Origin: Opitutia bacterium
Lineage (GTDB): Bacteria; Verrucomicrobiota; Verrucomicrobiia; Opitutales; UBA953
Assembly: GCA_947463395.1 (NCBI GenBank)
Contig: CANHRV010000056.1
Location: 1 to 5,947 of the forward strand
Direction: 5' to 3'
Length of the DNA stretch: 5,947 nt
Positions 1 to 5,947 of this stretch are shown in pieces (within the stretch, counting starts at the first letter, position 1; the number at the start of each line of letters is the position of its first letter). The notes under the pieces were generated by a model. The model was not told the DNA's origin. It saw only the letters and a list, made by a program, of their open reading frames with translations, and did no database searches. Position numbers and translations under genes: made by a program.

Positions 1-243
1 CAGTCCTTGCGGGATTTTTGTTTCGCTACTTGATGAATGAGAGGAAGAACCTGTGATAGGGTAGGCTGTACCATTGCCAATCATACGAAAATACTGGCGG
101 AGGGTTGTCCACGAACCATCGACTTCGATGTTGTGGATTAAACTGATTTCTCCAGTGCGGAGCATTTCGCTGATTTTTCCGAGAGTGAAAGGACCGGTAA
201 TAGTGCCTTTCCAGCGCAGACGAAATTGAGAAGGTTTGGCCAT
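1..243 (-). CDS. GYF_2-like domain protein, N-terminal part (partial)
   Basis: Translating the minus strand from ATG 243 gives 81 open codons to the left edge. Residues 7-53 fit the bacterial GYF_2-type pattern: W11-x-GTI-x-GPFT (17-20), a helix ISEMLRTGEIS (24-34), and a closing VDGSWTTLRQYF (41-52), which matches the usual 'GPxsxxxLxxLxxxGxIxxxxxVxxxGxxxWxxL' layout. GYF-type domains generally bind proline-rich peptides, and bacterial GYF_2 domains usually sit at the N-terminus of larger, often membrane-bound proteins. Residues 65-74 form a serine-rich linker (GSSSHSSSSE) written with five different serine codons (TCT, TCC, TCA, AGT, AGC), so it is a selected flexible linker rather than a slipped repeat. 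The rest of the protein lies outside the window. The gene starts 4 bases after the stop of the membrane-protein gene, so it belongs to the same operon. A possible ligand is the Pro/Thr-rich stretch of the GAP1-like protein, but this is only a guess. Confidence 0.7.
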   Translation of the reverse strand, partial: MAKPSQFRLRWKGTITGPFTLGKISEMLRTGEISLIHNIEVDGSWTTLRQYFRMIGNGTAYPITGSSSHSSSSETKIPQGL

Positions 244-251
244 GGTTTTAG
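241..251 (-). promoter_or_regulatory. Start site of the GYF_2 gene without Shine-Dalgarno
   Basis: The junction reads CTCTAAAACCATG on the minus strand: stop TAA, then AACC, then ATG. The only purine-rich element is AAGG about 15-20 bases upstream, too far and too short for a convincing ribosome binding site. Translation coupled to termination of the upstream gene is the simplest reading. Confidence 0.5.
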
Positions 252-3211
252 AGGTCGCGACCTTGGAGAATGGATTCCCAACCGCCTTCGGGTGGGGTGA
301 GTCCGGCGGGAATGCCGGCCGCCTGAGCAGCCTCAGTGACAGTGCCCGAGAGACGAACGAGGGGTGAGAGTGGGGCGGGTTCGCTAACCCTGACTAAAGA
401 ACCATCGTTGTCGGCCCGGAAGAGGATCGAGGGTTTACCGTCCTTATCGATGCCGAAGAGGGCAGCATTGGTTACTTTTTCGCGCAGTGTGGGTAGTCCG
501 TCGCGTGTGACTGAGCCGGCTAAAATCGATTTATAGGTTCGAAGAGTGCTGATGGTTAAAAACCAGAAACGAGCTTCATCGGCGTAGGAGACGGATGATT
601 TGTTTTTGGCGAAGAAAGCACGGAGATCTTTTTGTACATCGGCCCACTTTTCTTTAAAAAGGAAATCGTAAGGTCCCATCGCGTTTTGAGTAATGCGACG
701 TAATTGATCGGCGTCACGAATAGCCGATGGGGAATAAAGCGTTCCCCAAACTTCAGGTCGCTCGTCCGCCAGTTTGAAAAGTTCCTGCATTTCAAAGGCA
801 CGCAGTTCGAGGAAAGGAGCGTTATGATTTCTGACTAAATCGAGTTTGCGAATAATTGGTTCGGTGAGTTTGCGATTTTTGGAATCGTAAAGCCGGGCAA
901 ATTGACGGATGTAATCAAGTTCGTTAATCGCACTCGTTTCGATTAATTCTTCTCCCGATTTTACACTGGTGGGTTTATCGAGGTTAAATTCTCGTCGACT
1001 CCAGGCATTTTCAACAATCTCTCCATCGCGTGTGATTTCGCGACCTTTCACGATGAATTCAATCCCGTCGTTGATTCGATTTCGTTGCGTGACTAAATCG
1101 CCTACGATGAAGGCTTGTCGCACCATACGAGTGCCTTGAGAAGAGGTGAGGTAAATATTGAAGCGGCGCAGGGAGCCAAAGACTGCTTCATTGGCGAGGT
1201 CGTTTAAAATCTTCGATTCGACTGCCGATAGATTATTCGAGATAAAATCTCCTTGGGGGTTTGTTTTAGGAACACCATCCCACATGGCACCGACATGAGG
1301 TGCGAGGCAGGATCGTGGTAGGTTGTTTAACTTATCAAATTGGAAGGCGACAAAGGCGGCGCTTTTAACGAGGTCCGGTTTTTCGGATCCATTTTTGGTA
1401 ATCGCATTAAGGGCGCTGAGATAACTCGGTAAATCATTCGCTCCATTGATAAGGTTTAAGGTAGTGAAGATTCGCTTTTCACTGAGGAATCGTTTGCGGG
1501 CGTGTTCCAATTCAGCTTGCGGCTCTTCGAGGTCTTTCTCGCCTGCGAGAGCGAGTTTTTTCAAGAGAGTTTCGAGTCCAGTCATCGCTTCGTTGGCGGC
1601 CGTCAAATCCATCGGGTTATCGCCTTCGCCGAGAGAATTTTTTAATTTCAAACGCAGACGGGAAAGTTCTTGGCGGCTTGTTTCCGCGACCTGGGTGCAA
1701 ATGGCCAAAAGTTCCGCCGGGTTTTCTAGAATTAATTTTAGGTTATCGTTCGCCTTGGAGCCCACTTTTGACAAGGCCTCAATGTAGGCGGTGGTGCGTT
1801 GCGTCGTTTCCGCAAAATTACTTGCATCAATGCCTTCTTTTTGGCGATTCGCGAGGTAGGTCGCTTCTGCTTGGAGTTTAATTTCCGTGGAGCGTTGTTC
1901 CTCGAGTTGTTTTTTAAGATTTTGCATTTCCTCCATCATCGTTTGTTCCATCGGAATTAAACGAGGGGCGGATTTGATTTGTTCTAATTTGGATATCGCC
2001 GAGAGGGTGTCCCAGCTATCGGCGAATTTTTGCACTTCAACTAACTCAGCACGTGCCTTTTGTCGCAATTGATATTGGTTGTATCCGTAGAGGGCGATGC
2101 CCGTAATCAGCGTTAGTGCGACGACGCCTTGCGCAATGAAGAAGGCAAAACGTCGGCTCAGTTTACGGCGAACGAGGTTACGGTTTTCTTGGACTTCTCG
2201 AATCAGGTTTTCGGGTAAACGGGCGGAGACATTTTCGGCACGCTCAAGCCATTGATTATGACGAGAAATAATAACGGCAAGGGAAGTGCCTCGAGGGGGG
2301 TCTTTTTGGAGAGTTTCCCATTCCTGGAGCAGGTTTTCCACGGTGGCACGGGTGCTGGCTTCGGCTTCTGCGACAGCGGCGAGTTGTCCCGCCCATTTTT
2401 CGTATTTTTCTAACTCAGAGAGGGTGGTTGATTTTAGTTTTACCTGATGATCGCGCTCGAGATTGCGAATACGACCAATGGCATTGGCGCATTTTTCCCA
2501 CTGATCTTGTTGATGAGCGAGCGAAGCTTCTTGGAGAAGTTGGAGGATTTGTTCTTCGGCTTTTTCGCGAAGGTAAAGAATGCGAAGTTGGCGAGCGTTT
2601 TCCCAGCGAGAGTCTTCCGCAAGATTTTGAGCGCCAAATCGCTCCATCCGATCCATTAGTTCGATGGCTTCAGGTCTTTGGCTTTCTTGAAAGAGGGAAA
2701 CGACTCGAGTGAGGGCGTCGCGCAGGAATTTTTCGGAAAGACGGTTGAGTTCAGAGCGTGCTGTCGTGTCATCGGGGTTCAGTCGGACAATCGAACGAAG
2801 GATAGTGAGGGCGCGGTCTTCATCGCGCTGGCGCATCGCTTGGCGGTAATCACGATAGAGTGGATGATTTTCTCCGATGCTTTTACCGTAAAGTCCTTCG
2901 ACGGCTAAGATTTGTTGATCATCGAAAAGAAATCCCGCGGGGAGTCCGCGTTCGCGACAAAGATTATTCCAGCGTTCCGCCTCAGAAAAACTTAACTGAG
3001 CACAGACCGTCAATAAATCGGGTTCGGATTCGGCTACTTGGAGGGCGGCGTTGTCATTGCCGGCACGAATCAGGGTATTACATTGTTCGAGGCGCTCACG
3101 CAGGCGAAGGCACAGGGTGGAGTACTCATTAGCCAGAGAACGAGCTTCGAGGTCGGGCGTACCGACCTCGAGTTGTCCGCGGATACGGGCGATGAGTCGT
3201 TCCACTTGCAT
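248..3211 (-). CDS. Large single-span membrane protein with helical N-terminal region, unknown function
   Basis: I do not recognise this 987-residue protein as a named family. Residues 1-350 are almost entirely helical and charged. The part at about 118-160 (RALTILRSIVRLNPDD) resembles a TPR-like helical repeat, and 205-345 is coiled-coil-like and rich in Glu, Arg, Gln and Leu. A dense basic cluster (RRKLSRR, 348-354) precedes one hydrophobic helix at about 355-376. By the positive-inside rule this puts the N-terminal 350 residues in the cytoplasm. There is no signal peptide. After the helix comes a second coiled-coil-like stretch (378-455), more helices to about 600, and a mixed region from 660 to 745 with beta-type strands (RRFNIYLTS, RQAFIVGDLV, GIEFIVKGREI). 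No nuclease, protease or NTPase motif was found. It sits between the GAP1-like gene (3-base gap) and the GYF_2 gene (4-base gap), so it is almost certainly co-expressed with them. I infer a membrane scaffold, tether or signal-transmitting subunit. ATG 3211 is chosen for its position just after the upstream stop; the next in-frame ATG removes over 100 residues. Confidence 0.9.
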   Translation of the reverse strand: MQVERLIARIRGQLEVGTPDLEARSLANEYSTLCLRLRERLEQCNTLIRAGNDNAALQVAESEPDLLTVCAQLSFSEAERWNNLCRERGLPAGFLFDDQQILAVEGLYGKSIGENHPLYRDYRQAMRQRDEDRALTILRSIVRLNPDDTTARSELNRLSEKFLRDALTRVVSLFQESQRPEAIELMDRMERFGAQNLAEDSRWENARQLRILYLREKAEEQILQLLQEASLAHQQDQWEKCANAIGRIRNLERDHQVKLKSTTLSELEKYEKWAGQLAAVAEAEASTRATVENLLQEWETLQKDPPRGTSLAVIISRHNQWLERAENVSARLPENLIREVQENRNLVRRKLSRRFAFFIAQGVVALTLITGIALYGYNQYQLRQKARAELVEVQKFADSWDTLSAISKLEQIKSAPRLIPMEQTMMEEMQNLKKQLEEQRSTEIKLQAEATYLANRQKEGIDASNFAETTQRTTAYIEALSKVGSKANDNLKLILENPAELLAICTQVAETSRQELSRLRLKLKNSLGEGDNPMDLTAANEAMTGLETLLKKLALAGEKDLEEPQAELEHARKRFLSEKRIFTTLNLINGANDLPSYLSALNAITKNGSEKPDLVKSAAFVAFQFDKLNNLPRSCLAPHVGAMWDGVPKTNPQGDFISNNLSAVESKILNDLANEAVFGSLRRFNIYLTSSQGTRMVRQAFIVGDLVTQRNRINDGIEFIVKGREITRDGEIVENAWSRREFNLDKPTSVKSGEELIETSAINELDYIRQFARLYDSKNRKLTEPIIRKLDLVRNHNAPFLELRAFEMQELFKLADERPEVWGTLYSPSAIRDADQLRRITQNAMGPYDFLFKEKWADVQKDLRAFFAKNKSSVSYADEARFWFLTISTLRTYKSILAGSVTRDGLPTLREKVTNAALFGIDKDGKPSILFRADNDGSLVRVSEPAPLSPLVRLSGTVTEAAQAAGIPAGLTPPEGGWESILQGRDL
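252..263. repeat. Perfect 12-bp palindrome just upstream of the GYF_2 start
   Basis: The sequence aggtcgcgacct equals its own reverse complement. It covers the last codons of the 987-residue gene (ending Gly-Arg-Asp-Leu) and stops 8 bases before the ATG of the next gene, where a Shine-Dalgarno sequence would normally be. About one or two such 12-mers are expected by chance in a window this long, so function is unproven. Confidence 0.35.
3147..3171. repeat. Perfect 10-bp inverted repeat with 5-base loop inside a gene start
   Basis: The arms tcgaggtcgg (3147-3156) and ccgacctcga (3162-3171) are exact reverse complements separated by gcgta. They lie in codons 14-22 of the 987-residue gene, starting 40 bases after the A of its ATG, where they encode LEVGTPDLE. 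In mRNA this would be a stable GC-rich hairpin just past the ribosome's initiation footprint. It may slow early elongation or be a binding site. It may also be chance, since the GACCTC word is a common Asp-Leu codon pair here. Confidence 0.5.
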
Positions 3212-3220
3212 GGTTTATTT
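3209..3220 (-). promoter_or_regulatory. Start site of the 987-residue gene without Shine-Dalgarno
   Basis: On the minus strand the junction reads TTTAAATAAACCATG: the stop TAA, then ACC, then ATG. The 25 bases upstream contain no GGAG or AGGA core and are A/T-rich just before the start. Initiation probably depends on translational coupling to the preceding gene and an unstructured A-rich leader. The same AAACCATG string precedes the GYF_2 gene. Confidence 0.55.
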
Positions 3221-5347
3221 AAATTCGAGTAGCGGGCTGATGGCTTCACCTTTAGGGCCAACCAAAATGGCTGTCCAGGGGGCTCCCGCTTGGATGAAAT
3301 CGCCTTCGGTGAATTTTTGGCGGCGAGATTTAATACGGTCGTAAGTGGGTGAGTTGGGTCCAGTCGCTTTTTCGAGACGTAGGAGATCGGTTTCGAGGAG
3401 TGAGCGAGTGGCTCGCAGGGAAGCGAGGTCGCGATCTGGGAACTCGTGGTCAGAAGGGAAGAGTCCGATGGAGCCTTCGGAGGCGATGAAAGCTAAGATG
3501 GCGGGTTCAGCCCAGTTGGCGAGGTGGACGACGCCGGTGTCATTTTCTTTTTCCAGTGCAGCCAGACCGAGGTTGAGTGGGCGAATTTTTTTCCAGTTCG
3601 AAACTAGGGCGAGTCCTTGGCGATTGCCATCGGGAAGCATAATCTCGATCAGACAATTATTATCATTGAGGGTTTTGGCGGAGCCATCGGGGAAGTTGAG
3701 CGTGATAGCGTTTCGTCGAGTTCCCACAGCGATTTCGATGGGGGCTCTTCCGACCGTGTTACTGGTTTCAATCCAGCTCGCTTGTTGACTGCGTCGAATT
3801 TCACTCGGGATGAATTTAGTTTTTTCATCGCGACTAAAAAAAGTTTCCAGAGGTAAGACTCGCATTTGTACGAGTAAACTTGACTGTGGTGTGGTACCGC
3901 TGGCTTCGATGAATTTGGTAATTTTTTCGGCAGCATTCGCCGAGAGTTTAAATTCTCCAGTCGAAGGTGCGTTTGGCCCGACATCGGCTGTCGACCATTG
4001 ACCCGTAATCAAGATGATTGGACGGACATCGCAACGGGCGATGAGTTCAATCCGTTGCTGGATTTCGAGAAGTTTAGGCCAATCGGGGCGTGATTGAAGT
4101 TGGAGGTTTTCGCCGATTTGGATAGCCTCTCTCGCTTCCAGTTGAAGAGAGGAAGTGGAATCGGCTTTTTTGAAAATTTGTGGATTTTCGATTTTAGCTC
4201 TCAGTTGCAGGATGACCTTGGGAAGGTAGTTTGCTTGGAGGCGAGTGAGGTATTGTTCTTGGTAGCGTTGGGCAAATGTGGGAGAGAGTTGGCTGGTTTC
4301 TAGCCATTGTTTGGCAGCGCCGATGTAGTCATTACTTTCCAACAGACTAGCGATATTTTTGATAGCAATATTTGCCCGATAAAGTTCATCGGACTTTGTC
4401 GTGTCGATGGTTGGCGTGGGTGGTGTTTCCACGACCGTGGCAGGCGGAGTGGATTCGGATTTCGATAAGAGTAAGAAAAGTCCGAGTGCTAGGCCAACAA
4501 TCAGTGAAATAATAACGATCAGTACCGTGCGTGAGAGTGAAGCGTTGAAAGAATGGTTGTTCGGTGCAGTCGATGGTTCTGTCGCCGTTGCGAAAGAGAG
4601 TGGTGTTGTTCCGACGCCAGTGGCTGCTTGCCGTGCCAGATCTCCCGTTGGAGGAGAAATCTGTTTTACTTGATTGAAATCGATTTCCGTTCGGCCCGGA
4701 ATCGCACCGACAGCCCAATGAAATCCTTCGGGACCTGTGACGGCGGCATTGGTTGTAAATGTCGCATGCCACGAACCGCGACCGAGAAGGGCAGCTGATT
4801 CGGCTAGTAAACGAAGCAGGCGTGAGTCATCGGGAGGGTTGCGTAATGCCAGTGTGTTTGCACCTGCTGGACCCACGAGCCAGGCTGCTTTGGCTCCCGA
4901 GCCAGCGAAATCTCGCCATCCGGCTGCGGGTGTGAGAGGTGGATGACTTTCGAGAGAAAGTGATTCGCTCGGTTCCGTTAACCAAGTCGGTCCTTCTTTC
5001 CATTCATCGACCCAACCTTTCCAACGCAGTGCGATGGCGGCGGGTGGTGGAAGAATAGCGATTTCTTCGGGAGAGAAAACGAGATGATGTGCGAGCCGAT
5101 TATTGCGTTGCGAATAATCTAATCCGCGGGCGACAAAGCGAGAGAGTACGTACCAAGATTGTCCGCCACTTTCGATGGTACGATAGGAGAAGGTGGCGCC
5201 TTGATTGGATTCGTGGGGAGTACCGATGGATTCAAGAATTTGGGTGAGTCTTTCGGGAATCGATTGATGGCGAGCGACGGTGCAAAATCCAGAGCGACCG
5301 GGAGTAAGTCCTCGAGGTGCGGAAGTGAAAATGAGTTGTAAGGGCAT
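3215..5347 (-). CDS. GAP1-like GTPase-associated protein with one membrane helix
   Basis: This 710-residue protein begins with sequence I recognise from the GTPase-associated protein 1 N-terminal domain: FTSAPRGLTPGRSGFCTVA at 7-25, then DYSQRNNRLAHHLVF at 77-91, the family's characteristic (R/N)-N-R-L-A-H-H-L-V core. Residues about 150-215 (LLRLLAESAALL, then SWHATFTTNA) resemble the GAP1 middle region. A basic residue (R273) leads into a strongly hydrophobic helix at about 274-295, then a Pro/Thr-rich stretch at 299-314. Residues 316-440 look helical and 441-600 mostly beta, and I recognise no family there. The N-terminal domain probably lies in the cytoplasm, where it would meet the GTPase, with the C-terminal half across the membrane; flanking charges give only weak support for this orientation. 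No catalytic motif is visible, and the usual long soluble GAP1 C-terminus seems to be replaced by the membrane helix and novel tail. ATG 5347 is chosen because it directly precedes the conserved N-terminus. The next gene starts 3 bases after the stop. Confident for the N-terminal family, unknown for the C-terminal half. Confidence 0.82.
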   Translation of the reverse strand: MPLQLIFTSAPRGLTPGRSGFCTVARHQSIPERLTQILESIGTPHESNQGATFSYRTIESGGQSWYVLSRFVARGLDYSQRNNRLAHHLVFSPEEIAILPPPAAIALRWKGWVDEWKEGPTWLTEPSESLSLESHPPLTPAAGWRDFAGSGAKAAWLVGPAGANTLALRNPPDDSRLLRLLAESAALLGRGSWHATFTTNAAVTGPEGFHWAVGAIPGRTEIDFNQVKQISPPTGDLARQAATGVGTTPLSFATATEPSTAPNNHSFNASLSRTVLIVIISLIVGLALGLFLLLSKSESTPPATVVETPPTPTIDTTKSDELYRANIAIKNIASLLESNDYIGAAKQWLETSQLSPTFAQRYQEQYLTRLQANYLPKVILQLRAKIENPQIFKKADSTSSLQLEAREAIQIGENLQLQSRPDWPKLLEIQQRIELIARCDVRPIILITGQWSTADVGPNAPSTGEFKLSANAAEKITKFIEASGTTPQSSLLVQMRVLPLETFFSRDEKTKFIPSEIRRSQQASWIETSNTVGRAPIEIAVGTRRNAITLNFPDGSAKTLNDNNCLIEIMLPDGNRQGLALVSNWKKIRPLNLGLAALEKENDTGVVHLANWAEPAILAFIASEGSIGLFPSDHEFPDRDLASLRATRSLLETDLLRLEKATGPNSPTYDRIKSRRQKFTEGDFIQAGAPWTAILVGPKGEAISPLLEFK

Positions 5348-5352
5348 AACTA
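5345..5352 (-). promoter_or_regulatory. Stop-start junction between the GTPase and GAP1-like genes
   Basis: The minus strand reads TCATAGTTATG: stop TAG, then TT, then ATG. No Shine-Dalgarno core is seen in the upstream 20 bases (CCCGCGAAGTCATAGTT). The 2-base gap favours re-initiation by the terminating ribosome, which would link GAP1-like output to GTPase translation. Confidence 0.5.
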
Positions 5353-5947
5353 TGACTTCGCGGGAAACAGTTCAGGGCAGGATTGGTGAAGCAACCAGTA
5401 GACTGGACTTTCGACATTACTGGGGGAGAGTTTTTGTGGGTCGGGGGCGATACGTCCGGCGTTGGGTCCGCTCGTAATCATCGTGGGTTGATGACCGAAA
5501 GAACTGGCGGCAAAATAACGAATCTCTTCTGCCAATGATTCAGCGGTGGCGACGAGACCAGGGCAGAGAGTGACGAGGACTTGACGTACCCGTTGCGAAT
5601 TACGGTCGACGGCGGCTAAATCAATTTTTCCTTCAAGCAAAATCGGCTCGAGTGGTGAAGGGAGTAGGAATTGCCAAGTATCAGATTTTCCGACGACGAA
5701 AGCTAAGGGTGTGGAGATTCTTTGATTTTGGCTGATACCTAAGACGCGTTTAATTCGTGTTTCCATTTCAGCGAGGATGGTGTCTTGTTGATCAATCCGT
5801 CCCTTGATGGAAAGTTGTGGATCATCGACTCCAATCAGTTTGGCTTTGAAGCGTGCGTTGGCGGTGGGGTCGAAAAGGAAAATAAGGCCAGCCGAGGAAG
5901 CCACGTGCATCGCCCCAGGTGAATCGTGAATATCGATACCTGGCTCG
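5350..5947 (-). CDS. P-loop GTPase, C-terminal part (partial, DO-GTPase-like)
   Basis: This frame stays open to the right edge, so the N-terminus (Walker A/G1 and G2) is outside the window; 198 codons are visible. The methionine at 5910 is internal, because clear GTPase sequence precedes it. Residues 8-11 read DSPG, a G3 (DxxG) motif. A hydrophobic strand and FDPT follow at about 20-28 (GLIFLFDPT). Residues 84-89 read VVGKSD, which fits the G4 base-specificity position (normally NKxD or TKxD), followed by a tryptophan. Residues 146-151 read AASSFG, which fits the G5 motif. The C-terminus holds a short hydrophobic tail (PVYWLLHQ). The order and spacing of G3, G4 and G5 indicate a TRAFAC-type GTP-binding fold. 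The GAP1-like gene that begins 2 bases after the stop points to the double-GTPase (DO-GTPase) class, but a second GTPase domain cannot be confirmed here. Its likely role is a GTP-driven switch in a predicted conflict system. It has no membrane helix, so it is probably cytoplasmic. GTPase call is fairly sure; subclass is inference. Confidence 0.77.
   Translation of the reverse strand, partial: EPGIDIHDSPGAMHVASSAGLIFLFDPTANARFKAKLIGVDDPQLSIKGRIDQQDTILAEMETRIKRVLGISQNQRISTPLAFVVGKSDTWQFLLPSPLEPILLEGKIDLAAVDRNSQRVRQVLVTLCPGLVATAESLAEEIRYFAASSFGHQPTMITSGPNAGRIAPDPQKLSPSNVESPVYWLLHQSCPELFPAKS

Larger units (their letters stand above)
1..5947 (-). other. Four-gene single-transcript operon (partial at both ends)
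   Basis: All four genes lie on the minus strand with gaps of 2 (5348-5349), 3 (3212-3214) and 4 (244-247) bases. No space is left for internal promoters or terminators between genes, and I see no stem-loop followed by a T-run. The promoter must lie to the right of the window and the terminator to the left. Such tight packing over four unrelated protein families suggests that the products work together in fixed stoichiometry. Confidence 0.85.

Noticed and set aside
1446..1787. Plus-strand open frame of 113 codons opposite the 987-residue gene
   Set aside because: Low-complexity Arg/Ser/Phe-rich translation antisense to a continuous long gene; no start signal or family resemblance.
2720..2860. 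TPR domain call for the N-terminal part of the 987-residue protein
   Set aside because: Only one loosely TPR-like helix pair (around RALTILRSIVRLNPDD) is visible, which is not enough to assign a repeat domain.
3345..3788. Plus-strand open frame of 147 codons opposite the GAP1-like gene
   Set aside because: It is very rich in Arg and Ser, has no recognisable domain and lies fully antisense to a well-supported gene, so it is a shadow frame.
3649..3984. Possible frameshift in the GAP1-like gene, suggested by a second open frame on the same strand
   Set aside because: The main frame is uninterrupted from 5347 to 3215 with sensible composition throughout; the overlapping frame has no supporting motif.
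4386..4772. Minus-strand alternative frame of 128 codons inside the GAP1-like gene
   Set aside because: It overlaps the Pro/Thr-rich and membrane-helix part of the real gene in another frame, and its His/Arg/Asn-rich translation is unlike a folded protein.
5908..5910. ATG at 5910 as the true start of the GTPase-like gene
   Set aside because: The frame continues upstream to the window edge and encodes a G3 motif (DSPG) just before this methionine, so the gene begins outside the window.
1..5947. Mobile-element or integration signs (terminal inverted repeats, transposase or integrase fragments, tRNA ends) and CRISPR repeats
   Set aside because: None seen on either strand; the sequence is continuous coding with no spaced direct repeats.

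Overview
The window looks like the interior of one tightly packed minus-strand operon. Almost every base is coding, and all four genes read from high to low coordinates. In transcription order they are: the 3' part of a P-loop GTPase gene (running in from the right edge); a complete 710-codon gene whose N-terminal half matches my memory of the 'GTPase-associated protein 1' (GAP1) family; a complete 987-codon gene for a large single-span membrane protein with long helical regions; and the 5' end of a gene starting with a GYF_2-like domain (running off the left edge). Successive genes are separated by only 2, 3 and 4 bases. I see no RNA gene, mobile element, CRISPR array, terminator or promoter, and no gene-free stretch over 300 bases.

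The organism is most likely a planctomycete, or a close relative in the Planctomycetes-Verrucomicrobia group. This is inferred from three things: GAP1-like and GTPase genes side by side, a short GYF_2-type domain followed by a serine linker, and three consecutive start codons with no recognisable Shine-Dalgarno sequence. Base composition is moderate and codon use is mixed, unlike the GC-rich planctomycetes. I cannot name a genus.

The adjacent GTPase and GAP1-like genes resemble the double-GTPase (DO-GTPase)/GAP1 gene neighbourhoods described by comparative genomics as predicted NTP-dependent biological-conflict (defence or self-recognition) systems, mostly in bacteria with complex lifestyles. 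My reading is that the GTPase acts as a switch and the GAP1-like protein as its dedicated partner. Here the GAP1-like protein is anchored by one membrane helix. The 987-residue protein has a similar layout (soluble N-terminal part, one membrane helix, long C-terminal part), so the two may form a membrane complex with the GTPase on its cytoplasmic side. The GYF_2-like protein could be an adaptor that binds proline-rich peptides. No nuclease, protease, pore-former or other effector is visible in the window. The output of the system, if it is a conflict system, must come from genes beyond the edges or from the unrecognised domains.
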